From Elysia chlorotica (lineage: Eukaryota; Mollusca; Gastropoda; Plakobranchidae): a DNA stretch of 64,000 nucleotides. Numbering within the stretch: the first letter of the stretch is position 1; each line of letters begins with the position of its first letter. The stretch is from contig RQTK01000232.1 of assembly GCA_003991915.1 (NCBI GenBank), forward strand, positions 103,267 to 167,266. Direction: 5' to 3'. Of the stretch, positions 12,501 through 24,292 are shown one piece after another. The notes below the pieces were generated by a model. The model had not been told where the DNA came from. It searched no databases and saw nothing but the letters and a program-made list of their open reading frames with translations. Both the position numbers and the translations under genes were made by a program.

Positions 12501-12682
12501 ATTTAATGATTTAGACGAGGGATTTTAAAGACAAAATGTTTTGGTTCAGCGCAAACTAATATTCGGACATAAAAGGATTTGGTTTCCCGACAAAAAAGGC
12601 TTTTTGCGGTAAATTTAACAGGATTCCCTTTTCCTTTCGAGTGCCCAGGGCGTACCGGTTGACACATTAAACATAAATAGAG

Positions 12683-12890
12683 TAACCTTTTCCCATAGGA
12701 CCCTCCAGGGGAACCAATGTTAAGCGGGTTCATACACTCTTGTGCTAGCACCTTTGTGTATTGATCTTCACACCTTCCGTTTCAAAATAATAAATGTCAA
12801 AGCTTTTACCTCTTTAAAGTTTGAAAATTCCCCAAAACAGTTTTCCCACAAGGAATAGACCTAAAGTGATGTTGTGGAAAGGTCATACTG
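12683..12890 (+). repeat. Dispersed repeat F, copy 2 (right of satellite)
   Basis: Same block order as 10270-10480: 'aaccttttcccat', then 'cttgtgctagcacctttg', 'tgtcaaagcttttacctc' and 'caaggaatagacctaaa'. Confidence 0.8.
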
Positions 12891-13009
12891 CAGACATATC
12901 AAATCTCGCCTGTTAATTAAATGTTGCTGCTCTGCGACTCTACAAAAACATTACGCAATGGGTGCTGTTACCTGATAAAGGAAATGGGCTATCAGCAAAG
13001 AAAAACAAG

Positions 13010-13290
<281 letters not shown>

Positions 13291-13689
13291 CTATGTTGTT
13301 GTTGTTGTTGTTTTTGTTACAGTCACGATTTTACGATACAGTGAAAAGATCACTTAGCTTATGTGGCAACATTCATTGCTTCTTTATCAGACAAAGATCA
13401 ATCATGCTGTGCTAGCGGATGCAATATGTAGGTTTACAACTTTACGGTGTACAATTATTTATATTGTACTAAGTATGTGTAATAGGATCTATCCTGAAAG
13501 AAGATTGTAGTAATAACATACTTTTCAAAGATTTCTGACTTCCCGCCATAGCACAGGTCAGACGCATTAAAACTGCAACTAATAAAAAAAGGTGGTTTGA
13601 ATAAAATACCTATGTGTGTTCAGAGGTTACATTTAACTCTTTATAGTTGGATATGTTAAGAAATTACACATACATCGTATTAGTTGGGT

Positions 13690-14185
13690 CACGATCATGA
13701 TCATCATTATCCTCATTGGTTGTTTACGTGTATTCAAAAATTACATTTATAACTTGATAGTCGAGTCATCATTATCCTCATTGGTTGTTTACGTGTATTC
13801 AAAAATTACATTTATAACTTGATAGTCGAGTCATCATTATCATCATTGGTTGTTTACGTGTATTCATCATTGGTTGTTTACGCTTGATAGTCGAGTCATC
13901 ATTATCCTCATTGGTTGTTTACGTGTATTCAAAAATTACATTTATAACTTGATAGTCGAGTCATCATTATCCTCATTGGTTGTTTACGTGTATTCAAAAA
14001 TTACATTTATAACTTGATAGTCGAGTCATCATTATCCTCATTGGTTGTTTACGTGTATTCAAAAATTGCATTTATAACTTGATAGTGGAGTCATCATTAT
14101 CATCATTGGTTGTTTACGTGTATTCAAAAATTACATTTATAACTTGATAGTCAGATCATCATTATCATCATCGGTTGTTTACGGG
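13690..14185. repeat. 65-bp tandem array, about 7 copies
   Basis: The unit contains 'gagtcatcattatcctcatt', 'ggttgtttacgtgtattc' and 'aaaaattacatttataactt'. One copy near 13850-13885 is shortened and lacks the last block. Copies are very similar, so the expansion is young. Confidence 0.93.
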
Positions 14186-14189
14186 AGTC

Positions 14190-14860
14190 TGCCTATGTCA
14201 CCTCTAATTTCCTGCCCGACAACGCAATGTGTCTTGTAACCTCGCCGCGAGGTCCTCTACCCCAAAGCCGATCGATCAGGGTGATCGATGCTACAGGATA
14301 ATGAAGACAGACATCACATTCATGAAAGCTGCTTAACAAGGCTGGTTTTCACGCTTTAAAATCACGTCTCTGCCGACCTGGCTGTTGTAAACCTCCATAA
14401 CCATAACATCAAGTTTCACCTATACATCGTTACCGTAGGTGTGAAATACAATATATCGAACCCACAAAGTACTAAATACTTATTACATGCATAGACTCGA
14501 GATAGGTCATCTTACAACTTAAAGGACAATCTGGTCCGAAGAATCAGCAGGTGGAGGATGTGTAAATCTGCATTTTTTTAAAATCAGGCTTACTAGGTCG
14601 TTAGGCCTAAATTTTTATGTCATTTTGAAAAACTTTGACTTTAATAAAAAGGAAAAAGTTTGTTGAAATTCAGGCATAATGTTGGACGTGGTTTTGGTAT
14701 GCCACTCACGTCTGTGTTTCTACATAACCAAAATAGTTTTCTTGACGTGGCGGTTCTGTGATTACCAGGCCTCAACTTAACTTATGTTTAGTAATTTGAC
14801 CGCTCTATTAGGGTAATCTTTGGTCTGAGATAGCCCGGCTAGCCACGAATAGTACATCTC
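14190..14860. other. No gene seen
   Basis: Unique DNA with a small palindrome near 14260 (gccgatcgatcagggtgatcgatgc). No coding motif or element was recognised. Confidence 0.5.
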
Positions 14861-14864
14861 CAAG

Positions 14865-15040
14865 GGCGGTGTCCAGCTCGGGCGGCTTCGTCCCTCACTG
14901 GTTGTTGGTGTCAGTTTGTCACCGGCTGAGACAGTCATGGTCTCTGTGTGGCACTAGGTACACTTTTCAGACATTGGTCTTAAGGTCGGTCCACGATATG
15001 ACTGATATAGTGCCGACGTTGAACGCTAAGCAATTAAAGA
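14865..15040 (+). mobile_element. SINE copy
   Basis: 'cactggttgttggtgtcag', 'gtccacgatatgactgatat' and 'gacgttgaacgctaagcaa' follow the order of the SINE body and tail. The tRNA-like head is decayed. Confidence 0.75.
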
Positions 15041-15094
15041 AACAAAACAAAGCAAGCGTCTCCTAGTTCTCAAGACAGTGCATGTACCTTGTAA

Positions 15095-15225
15095 GGCGAG
15101 GGGGCCTCTTAGCAGAATTATCGGAACTTGGTCAATCACATTAATATTAGCATTGACTCAAGCAGTTGGTGGCCAGAGTGGGGCTCGAACTACGGACCCT
15201 CGGCGTCAGAGTCCGACTCTCTCTC
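15095..15225 (-). mobile_element. SINE copy (head and body)
   Basis: Read in reverse it has a B-box-like gtagttcgagcccc, then the body with ttaatgtgattgacc. It ends at a (CT)n tract at 15218. Confidence 0.65.
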
Positions 15226-15854
15226 TCTCTCTACATATGACTGTTTTACATTTAGCCGATTAACCGTTTTTTGGGGGATTTTTTCTGTTCAGCCCTTCAT
15301 CAGATCCCTTTGAGTTCACTCGTGTATGTGTGTGAGTGTGTTTGTGCGTGTGTATTTTAATTTCCGCTGAGGATCTCCCTTTTAAAACCAAATCGATTAG
15401 GCAGTTGAAGAATCGGCACAGGCACACTCTTAAAGCTTTGTTGGTGGGCCTCAGAATGCCTGCTCTTGTTTCTGCATATTTTTTCCCTCCTGTTTCAACT
15501 TCTCCGTCAATGAGACGACTAATTGCAGGCCTTCAAAACACGTAACTCAAGCAACAAAATCCATGTACACTGTATAAGAGTAGTGACTGACAGACTGTAT
15601 TGATCCCGGTCCGTCAACTCTGAAATTGATCCCCTTAGCTCATTTAACCAAATATCGACGCGGCCTGGATGTGGCGCGTCATTGCGTGGAGTCAAGCCTG
15701 ATGGAGTTGGCGCTGGCGTCAGCCAAGACTTGTAGTGGCGCAATCCTCTGATTCAGCATACATACAAACACTGAAAGACAATGGCATGCTTGTGCTTGTG
15801 TCTTGATGTGTGCGTTTTGGGGGGTGGATCAGTCGCCAGGGGGCGCGACTCTTA

Positions 15855-15990
15855 TTCAGTAAATCGTGGTTCAAATCCTCATCGCAGATCACCTTCGTGT
15901 GAAAGTAAATGTAATTTGTAGTGGTTTAAATCTAGATCGCAGATCACCTGCGTGTGTAAGTAAATGTAATTTGTTTAGCGCAGACAGAGA
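15855..15990 (+). repeat. 55-bp direct duplication containing a B-box-like motif
   Basis: 'tggttcaaatcctcatcgca' at 15867 and 'tggtttaaatctagatcgca' at 15922 begin two 55-bp copies, both running through gatcacc..cgtgtg.aagtaaatgtaatttgt. Confidence 0.8.
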
Positions 15991-16144
15991 AAGTTCTGGT
16001 ATCCCCGCTTTGGCTTCGAATGGCAAGATGAAAATTGTCAGTCTTCATTCTTACGACTTTTTTTTGTTTTTTTTTTTGTTTTGTTTTTTTTTTGGGGGCA
16101 GTCTTCAGTCTTCAGTCCTGACGGTGCGCGGTAGCTCTTTTGGG

Positions 16145-16370
16145 GGGGGGCGGTAGTCCTGGGATGCGTCGAGGTCTGTGGTTCGAGTTTCCGCTCTGGC
16201 GACTTCGTCTCCTGCTGGTTGGGTCGGTGTCAGTATAGTGTGATCAGCTGAGACAGAGTCACGGTATCCCCGCACTGTCTCTCTGTGGCGTCACGTACAA
16301 ATGTCAGACATTAGTCTTGGGGCCCGTCCACAATTTAGCCTATATAGTGCTAATCAACAAATAAAGAAAC
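16145..16370 (+). mobile_element. SINE copy, near complete
   Basis: Head with B-box-like 'tgtggttcgagtttcc', body 'ctggttgggtcggtgtcag', 'cacggtatccccgcactgtc' and 'cttggggcccgtccacaat', and tail 'atagcctatatagtgctaat'. The tail differs in lacking the ttggacgtta block. Confidence 0.85.
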
Positions 16371-16379
16371 ACTCTTAAG

Positions 16380-17280
16380 ACTTGCCCAGCCTGTAGTTGG
16401 ACTTGATGAAACCAACCAGCAGACCAACCAGGAAACAACTCCTGCGCTTCACTGATTATCTTTTGCTGACGTCATTGGAGATGTAAACAGTTCAGATTAA
16501 GATCCATTCTAGGTTGAAAAGATTGGCCAGGCACCTTCATCTCTTTACGTCACAAACGTCTGGTTTCTTCATACAATCTTGTTTAACGAGGTCACAAGAG
16601 TCATTAGTATTATCGGTCGTAAAGTACAAAGTCTCGCGTAGCTTACAAGTACAAGCTCGTGTTACCCCAGGCAACTGGGGGCAAGAAAGCCGATAATTGT
16701 AAGAACGGTGTACACTTTAACATAGAATGGCTTTAACGTTCTTATCATTCCGATGGCAGTTGATCTAAAAAAACAAAGTTTCCGCCTTTTTTCACGATCA
16801 ATACCTAATAGTGATACTGTATCAGTCATGGTATAAGACTAAGAGATTCGTAACAGATTTGTTTACACGATTTCAACGATTCGTAAACCATAGCTACGTC
16901 ACAATTTACTGCCTAGGGCACGAATCCTGGTCTGTACCTCTTCTGATCATCAGTCATGATCGTAAACTTTCTTTTCCTTAATCCTCTGCCATCTTCACCT
17001 TTCTCAAAGGTAAGGTACAGGAACTATTAGAGTTCTTATCCATCCCTCTGAACCCCTGGTACACTTCAAAAGGAAATGACTATTTTTTATACTGTCGGGG
17101 TTCAATGGAAGATATTTGCTCTGAGCTGTATTGCGCAAGTCTCATCTCGATATATATTGCGGCATTGCAGTTTAATGTAAAAAGCGTTGTCTTTGTCTGT
17201 TCATAGGTTTCTCATCGACCTCGTTACTTCATTGTTATCACAACACTGCTGCGGTAAAACTATCAATAGTACAATGCTAC
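16380..17280. other. No gene seen
   Basis: Unique A/T-rich DNA. One weak open frame at 16514-16696 has no recognisable motif. Confidence 0.5.
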
Positions 17281-17295
17281 CTCCACTACTAGTTC

Positions 17296-17299
17296 TACA

Positions 17300-17359
<60 letters not shown>

Positions 17360-17369
17360 GCTGCTGTTG

Positions 17370-17434
<65 letters not shown>
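17296..17434. repeat. (CTA)n microsatellite running into an assembly gap
   Basis: Pure trinucleotide repeat with one ctgctgctgttg interruption. It continues to the first N. Confidence 0.98.
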
Positions 17435-18168
17435 NNNNNNNNNNNNNNNNNNNNNNNNNNNNNNNNNNNNNNNNNNNNNNNNNNNNNNNNNNNNNNNNNN
17501 NNNNNNNNNNNNNNNNNNNNNNNNNNNNNNNNNNNNNNNNNNNNNNNNNNNNNNNNNNNNNNNNNNNNNNNNNNNNNNNNNNNNNNNNNNNNNNNNNNNN
17601 NNNNNNNNNNNNNNNNNNNNNNNNNNNNNNNNNNNNNNNNNNNNNNNNNNNNNNNNNNNNNNNNNNNNNNNNNNNNNNNNNNNNNNNNNNNNNNNNNNNN
17701 NNNNNNNNNNNNNNNNNNNNNNNNNNNNNNNNNNNNNNNNNNNNNNNNNNNNNNNNNNNNNNNNNNNNNNNNNNNNNNNNNNNNNNNNNNNNNNNNNNNN
17801 NNNNNNNNNNNNNNNNNNNNNNNNNNNNNNNNNNNNNNNNNNNNNNNNNNNNNNNNNNNNNNNNNNNNNNNNNNNNNNNNNNNNNNNNNNNNNNNNNNNN
17901 NNNNNNNNNNNNNNNNNNNNNNNNNNNNNNNNNNNNNNNNNNNNNNNNNNNNNNNNNNNNNNNNNNNNNNNNNNNNNNNNNNNNNNNNNNNNNNNNNNNN
18001 NNNNNNNNNNNNNNNNNNNNNNNNNNNNNNNNNNNNNNNNNNNNNNNNNNNNNNNNNNNNNNNNNNNNNNNNNNNNNNNNNNNNNNNNNNNNNNNNNNNN
18101 NNNNNNNNNNNNNNNNNNNNNNNNNNNNNNNNNNNNNNNNNNNNNNNNNNNNNNNNNNNNNNNNNNNN
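17435..18168. other. Assembly gap (734 N)
   Basis: A run of N with (CTA)n on its left. The sequence on the right (gcaagggaaaataaaaac) is not the repeat. Confidence 1.
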
Positions 18169-18637
18169 GCAAGGGAAAATAAAAACTAAAAGAACATTCT
18201 CTTGTATTTTCTGAACAATGATGAGTTATAAGTCCCTTTTTTCCCTCCCCGGAACAGCCATCTGATACATGGCCCTACTTCCATAGAGAGCTCCATCTCA
18301 CGATAAGTGTTTTGCTGTTGGCCAGCGGTTCTTGATCTAGCTATGGAGTTTACTGAGGTATACGCAAGTATAATGGAATGCTGGTCTTATATAGACATCC
18401 GTTACCACTTACAGCATCTTGTTGCCATGAAAGCACACAAGTGGGTGTCTCACCTTTATATTTACCCCCCCCCCCCCCTTTTTCCTTTCCAGTTCCTACT
18501 AATGCTATACATCACAGAGTCCGTTTAAACGGAACGTATGGATTTCCACACACTCTGTGTAATCGTAGGAACAATACCAAATACGACACAATTATGTGGC
18601 AGTTCTTGACAGTATTGGCATGCTTATCGGAATTTTG

Positions 18638-18659
18638 ATGAAGATAGATAGATAGATAA

Positions 18660-18690
<31 letters not shown>
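18638..18690. repeat. (GATA)n microsatellite
   Basis: About 13 gata units with one aata interruption. The surrounding 18169-19300 is otherwise unique and shows no gene. Confidence 0.95.
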
Positions 18691-19339
18691 TTTCCAGCTA
18701 CCCGGGAGAGGCCGGCATGTTTGGTCTACAGATGAAGCCAGTGACAGTGGGTGAACTTTTCTTGCTCAAACCTGTGAAATCCCCCCTATTTTTTCTAGTC
18801 TGTGTTCTTTACCTGCTGCATTGTATTGCTAGTTAGTTGCACTCTGTCATCTTACCACACCCTGAGTGTATATATTGTAATTTTCTGTGGCTTGTCTCCT
18901 TCACTTCATTGTACTTTAAAAAAAAACCACTGAAATGTTGGATTCTACCTTGACATCATTTTTAGTAAAGCACAGGAATGAGCTTTTTCATTAACTTGAA
19001 AAAATTATTGTTTTAATTATGAACTGTTAATTTTGCCATTTCTTACGCTCGCTTTATATCGCCAGTGGCTTTCTGAAACGTTCGTCTTTTCCATTTCCTG
19101 TAAACCGATATTGTCAGCCATCACTGTTTGTAAGTTGCTGTTGTTTGTATCTCCATTTAATTATTGTGAGTTGAGATTCCTGAACGACCAGGAAAAGAAT
19201 CCAAGTCGCCCTGTGCAGGTACATCAACTCCGCTTTTCCTTGTGGAAGGCACCGAAACTGGTGGCCAGAGGTCTCTTGTCTTTGCTATTTATATATCTTA
19301 CCATTGCGGGGGGGGGGGGGGGGGGGACGCCCCAAGGAA

Positions 19340-19605
19340 CGTAGAGGGGGTTACAAGGAGGTGTCATGGAAGAGCTCGCGAATTTAATCGGGGAGTTTCT
19401 GGGTCGATCGCCGGTCGCACCGCATTGATCCCTTCTTGTTGGATTGTGTCGGTATAATGTGACCGGCTGAGTCATAAATGCTGGTATAGTGGTATCCCCG
19501 CTGTGTCTTTGTGTGGGAGTATGACAAAATGTCACGATTTGGTCTCTGCATCTATTCTCGAAATAGCCTAGATCTAGTTGCCGAATTCTGATGTTAAGGA
19601 ACTAA
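19340..19605 (+). mobile_element. SINE copy, diverged
   Basis: 'cggtataatgtgaccggctg', 'ggtatccccgctgtgtct' and 'aaatagcctagatctag' follow the SINE order. A G-run (19310-19326) precedes the decayed head. Confidence 0.7.
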
Positions 19606-19880
19606 CAAACAAACAAAAAAAACCAACCCATTCCCAATGATCTCTCAATCAATAGGGAAAATGAAATACACTAACAAACAAACAAAAACCAACCCATTCC
19701 CAATGATTTGTCAATCAATAGGGAAAATGAATTACACTAACAAACAAAAAACCCCGACCCATTCTCAATGATCTCTCAATGAATGGGGGAAAATGAATTA
19801 CACTAACAAACAAAAAAACCCATTCCCAATGATCTCTCAATGAATGGGGGAAAATGAATAACACTAACAAATCACAAGTT
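19606..19880. repeat. About 64-bp tandem array, four copies
   Basis: The unit contains 'cattcccaatgatctctcaa', 'tcaatagggaaaatgaatta' and 'cactaacaaacaaa'. It starts exactly where the preceding SINE ends in 'aactaacaaac', which suggests the SINE tail was amplified. Confidence 0.9.
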
Positions 19881-19904
19881 GCTCCAGCAATAGGGAGGAG
19901 GTAG

Positions 19905-20170
19905 GCATATTTTTTATCACCAATACTCCTCCAGATCGGAAGGTCAACGGTTCGAATCACACGATCGGTTAAAAATGTATTTTTTCGATTTCGCACCTAA
20001 CTGCTTGAGTCAGTGTTAGTCGAATGTGACCAACTGAGACAAGAATTCAGGTATCCCCGCATTGTCTAGTGTACGGCAGCACGTGAAATTGTCAGACGGT
20101 TGTCGTGGTACTGGTCCACAATATAGCCTACATACTGCTAACGTTGGACGTTTAGCAACAAAAGAAACCC
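19905..20170 (+). mobile_element. SINE copy, near complete
   Basis: Head with 'caacggttcgaatcac', body 'gtatccccgcattgtctagt', and tail 'atagcctacatactgctaac' + 'gttggacgtttagcaac'. Confidence 0.85.
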
Positions 20171-20639
20171 GCATGCAGGGCAGCACGACATGTTCAGTTA
20201 TTGTATAAAGTTTATTATTTTTCTTTTTTTTTAATCCAGCGTGCCTTTCATTTTTTGAAATGATTGTTTGACCCAGTTCGGGTTGGGTGGTCATCTGTTC
20301 TCAGTTACACCACGCCCCTCAACTAATGATCTATCACGTCTCGTTCTCAAGACATGGCGCACACGCAAGTTAATCTCCACCGGAAAGTGATACCGATCAT
20401 TGCTTCACGACGACTCTGTAACCGTGAAACGAATCTGGAGAAACGTTTCAGGCTTCTCAGATTACTTTCTGATCTAATAGGAATAGATAGCTGGAGTGGT
20501 TTTTGCATTTTCTCAGTCGTTGTTGTTGATGGGTTGTTGTACATTTTTCTTCTTCCAGATTTTTTCCTTAAATACGAAAACAAACAAAGTACTCAAGGGG
20601 AAGCAGCAACCAACGTGGAGGTATTAAATTTTAGCAGAG

Positions 20640-20928
20640 TAGATCAAGGAAAGGCATGCCTCCAGCTTCAAAATGATACACATCAAAGAAGAGGGGAGGG
20701 GGATCTAAATCAAACCTACCTCCAGATTCAGAAAGATGCATTTAAAGAAAGGGGAGGGGGATCTAAATTCAGACCTACCTTTCAGCGTCAGAAGGATACA
20801 AATTAAAGATGAGGGGAGGGGGGTAGATCAGACCTAGCTCCAGCTTCAGAAGGATACAACAAATTAAAGTAGAGGAGGGGGGGGGGGGGGTCTAAATCAG
20901 GCCTGCCTCCAGATTCAAAAGGATACTA
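20640..20928. repeat. About 60-bp tandem array, five copies
   Basis: 'cctccagcttcaaaatgata' and variants recur at 20659, 20720, 20778, 20838 and 20905, each followed by a G-rich 'aggggagggggatctaaat' block. It extends an otherwise unremarkable open frame at 20354-20806, which I do not call. Confidence 0.88.
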
Positions 20929-21079
20929 CTTAATCCGTTGATCCGGCTGTATTGGAGGTACAGCCACGGTATCCCTGGGGTCACATTAAACTTCCCTGTA
21001 CCGCACGGTCGGTACATCGATCTCGCCATATCCAGGCGATCAAGAAACAAATCCCAGGTGACCGCCGGGGGCATACGTC

Positions 21080-21109
21080 CAACACACACACACACACACA
21101 CACACACAC
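21080..21109. repeat. (CA)n microsatellite
   Basis: About 14 ca dinucleotides just before a minus-strand SINE; a second, impure (CA) run lies at 21370-21400. Confidence 0.9.
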
Positions 21110-21119
21110 GTACTGGGTA

Positions 21120-21360
21120 CAGGGTGTTGCTTAGCGTCCAATGTCAGCATTATATAGGCTATGTTATGGACGGGCTCCAAGACTAACGTCTGACAAGTTT
21201 ACGTGCTGCCACACAGAGACAGTGCGGGTATACCATGACTCTGCCTTAACCAGTCACATCAAACTGACATCCCTCAACCAGTAGGGGACAAAGTTTTTAA
21301 AGTGGCTCGAACCGCGAACCTCCTGCGTCGGAAGCCGATGTTCTACCCCAGAATTACTGC
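21120..21360 (-). mobile_element. SINE copy, near complete
   Basis: In reverse: head with a B-box gcggttcgagccac, body with ggtatacccgcactgtctct, and tail ending in ttggacgctaagcaac. The Pol III head lies at the 21360 side. Confidence 0.85.
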
Positions 21361-22239
21361 AATATCCACGCACACACACACACATACACACACACACTTA
21401 CAGACGCACACGCTTGTCATTTGACACTTGTTGTGCCCATGTCGAGACTTTAGTGGAAAGGCGCACTGTTGCAGTGTTGCAGACTTGGTTCAAAGTATGT
21501 TGTAATGATACAAATAACGCAGTTTAACAACTGTAGAGGCTTTAACACATAGACCTAGATCTAGAGACCAGGAATGCTGCTAGTAACTGGCTATACTGAT
21601 GGAATAAGATGAAAATAAAAAAAAATTTTAAAGGGGCAGTGACAAACCAGGATGTATCTTGAGACCAACAGACGAGACAAAAGGCAGTTGTATAGATTGG
21701 TTAGAACTGGGAGAAAAATGACGTAGACGTCTCCTCTTTGCATGTTTTATAAAACCAATTTGTTTTGTTTTTGTTTATTTTTTACTTCTTTGTCTAAATA
21801 TCAGCACTGGCCATTGTCAATCAGGAAAATGTTATTATGTAGTAAACCGCTTGGCCTCGAAAGTTTGATTGCAGCGCCTCAGAGAACTCCAAAATCGGTT
21901 ATGTCACAGTGTCAGTTTGGAACGAGTCATTGCCTTACAAAAAGCGATAACTGGCCCATTTTGAGTTCTGGTACCATAATTATTACGTCGTGTAATCGAT
22001 ACAGTTTTGAGCGAGCCGATGACGTTAAATAAGCGTAATTATCGCATTGTCAGTAGGTCCATGTTCTCATGTTCTGTAACATCATCCTAAATTTGCTACA
22101 TTCTTGGTTCAACTAGAGTGCGGATTGTTGATTTTCTTTGTTGCTGTTTTGTTTTGTTTGGTTGTTTTTTTCTCGTCTTGTCCAAACAAAGTGACATACT
22201 GCCCGTTGCCAAAAGCGAGATAAAAATTTGAAGCGTGAC

Positions 22240-22240
22240 A

Positions 22241-22288
<48 letters not shown>
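22240..22288. repeat. (GTT)n microsatellite inside a local duplication
   Basis: About 16 gtt units. The flanks repeat: 'aagcgtgacatg' and 'ttgccaaa.g' occur on both sides (22201-22243 and 22340-22392). Confidence 0.9.
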
Positions 22289-22290
<2 letters not shown>

Positions 22291-22559
22291 TGTTTCGTAT
22301 GTTTGTTGTTCTATCTTTCTCGCCCTGTCCAGAAAATTTGACATAATGCCCATTGCCAAAGGTTAGATTTAAAAAATCTGAAGCGTGACATGAACAAGGT
22401 TGTCTTGATGGCTCAGACGGTAGAGCTCAGGGTGGCGCTTCAGACTGTCTCCACCCCAAGAAAAGAACAAAATTGTAATCCTCTCTCACTCGCTCTCTCT
22501 GGTGAAAGCGGTGGGGGAGGCAAACCTAAAAAATCCAAAAACTCTTAGCATATTGGAAC

Positions 22560-22650
22560 AATTCACGAACTACAGAAAATTGGCAAGAGAATAGTTGTTA
22601 CCGTGTTGACGTCTCGTAAAAACAAACTCAACTCAGCCGACAGGAGGTGT
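22560..22650 (+). repeat. Dispersed element B fragment
   Basis: 'gttaccgtgttgacgtctcg' followed by 'taaaaacaaactcaactcag' matches the tail module seen at 33.0 and 57.8 kb. Confidence 0.65.
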
Positions 22651-22714
22651 TAGGTCCGAGTCCCAGCTGGTGAAGCCCACTCTCTCTACAGGATTCCTCT
22701 TTAAACTTGGGAGT

Positions 22715-22995
22715 GGGGGGGGGGGCGAACTGTCGCAAGTGATAGTGCGTTGCTCTCCACATTGGAAGGTCGGCGGTTCGAATCCCGCGATCGGTTCAAA
22801 TCTATTTGTTCGATTTTTTCTCCTACTGGTTGGGTCGGTATCGGTTTAATAATGTTGTCGGCTGAGACAGGAGTTCAGGTTTCTCCGCCCAGTCTTGTGT
22901 GTGTATCAGCTCGTAAAATTGTCAGAATGGAGTCTTGGGGTCCGTTCATCATATAGCCTATATAGTGCTGACGTTGGACGCTAAGAAAACAAACA
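22715..22995 (+). mobile_element. SINE copy, near complete with good tRNA-like head
   Basis: The head 'agtgatagtgcgttgctctc' then 'ggcggttcgaatcccgcga' (B box), body 'ctggttgggtcggtatcgg', and tail 'atagcctatatagtgctgac' + 'gttggacgctaag'. Confidence 0.9.
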
Positions 22996-23284
22996 AACAA
23001 GTGGACGGGTATAAAAACAATTAAGAGATACCATTTTTTCCCAAACGCACAAACAACCTGCGTTCACATACATAGAGACACGCGTCTGTTTTATTTATTT
23101 TTTTCGTGTAACGGATGCATCTCCTCAATATGAGGCACATTTTCTTCAACTGCTGCACTCGACGTTTGTTACAAATTTCATAATAATTAGTTTATGACCT
23201 GATCTAGTATGTCTGACCCAGGGCAACTAAAATATTATTGGGAAAATGGCGGACTTAGCGCCATAGCTCGGCAGCTTCAAGACA

Positions 23285-23430
23285 GAAAAAATGTGAGACA
23301 GAGTCATAGTAGGCCCTACCCTCGTACTGTCTCTGTGTGGCAAAATGTAAACTTGTCAGACCTTATTCTTTAGGCCGTCCACATTGTAGCCTTTTTCAAG
23401 ATGACGTTGGTCGCTAAGCAACCTACAAGA
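23285..23430 (+). mobile_element. SINE copy, 5'-truncated
   Basis: 'gtactgtctctgtgtggca', 'aggccgtccacattgtagcc' and 'gacgttggtcgctaagcaac'. Confidence 0.7.
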
Positions 23431-23710
23431 CAAAAATGTAATAGTTAATCAATTATTGCACCCATAGTAGATTAGTACATAAACAAATAAGACCTGGGTG
23501 CCGCGGTCCGTCTAAGCGTGAGGAAGCTGGGACAAGAGTGGGTTCCTCTACTAGCTGCGCGTAATTTCGGTCGCCTTTTTTCCCGAGCAGCTCATAATCT
23601 TCCTTTTTTAGTCCTATTTTTTTGTTGTTTAAATAAACCCCAGTGCTGGTTTCCAAGACGACGGCAGTAACTCCTTGTCACGATGCAACCCCGGGGGTTC
23701 CAAGAAAAAG

Positions 23711-24240
23711 CGGAGTCAGCAGAACAACAGTAAGAACTAAGGAGTTGGAGAGAAAAGGTGTCGACGTTATAGTGGACGAGGAATTAAAAACAAAACAAAC
23801 AAAAAAAAACCTAAAAGAAAATTTGAAAGGTACGCCTAGGGCCTGCGGTAAGATCACTTCTGCAGAAGAAGAAGAAGAAGAAGAAGAAGAAGAAGAAGAA
23901 GAAGAAGAAGAAGAAGAAGAAGAAGAAGAAGAAGAAGAAGAAGAAGAAGAAGAAGAAGAAGAAGAAGAAGAAGAAGAAGAAGAAAAGGATAATAATAGAT
24001 GAGGAGAGAGGAGGAGGAGGAGGAGGAGGAGGAGACTAAGAAGAAAAGCATAAGGAGGAGGAGGGAGAGGAGGAGGAGCAGGAGCAGGCAGAAGTGATCT
24101 TACCGCAGGCCCTAGGCGTACCTTTCAAATTTTCTTTTAGGTTTTTTTTTGTTTGTTTTGTTTTTAATTCCTCGTCCACTATAACGTCGACACCTTTTCT
24201 CTCCAACTCCTTAGTTCTTACTGTTGTTCTGCTGACTCCG
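23711..24240. repeat. 153-bp perfect inverted repeat around (GAA)n/(GGA)n
   Basis: The left arm 23711-23863 (cggagtcagcagaac...cacttctgc) is the exact reverse complement of 24088-24240 by eye, including a run of nine A/T. The 224-bp spacer is a (GAA)n tract (to about 23984) then (GGA)-rich DNA. The long poly-Glu and poly-Leu frames here are artefacts of the spacer. Confidence 0.93.
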
Positions 24241-24292
24241 GGACTTCCGATCCCTCATCTTCGTAGAATTCGAAGGGTTTGGGTTGGTTGCG

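Noticed and set aside
17187-18182. Frames of over 320 residues on both strands
   Set aside because: They are created by reading through the 734-N gap and the (CTA)n repeat.
20354-20806. 150-residue open frame on the + strand
   Set aside because: The C-terminal third is the 60-bp array; the rest has no recognisable motif. It is kept only as a remark.
22715-22800. True tRNA gene
   Set aside because: The A- and B-box-like motifs are present, but no acceptor stem closes and a SINE body follows. The same holds for the heads at 42.1, 53.6 and 55.6 kb.
23643-24002. Open frame ending in over 30 glutamates
   Set aside because: The Glu run is the (GAA)n spacer of the inverted repeat, and the rest is the left arm, which is matched exactly by the right arm on the other strand.
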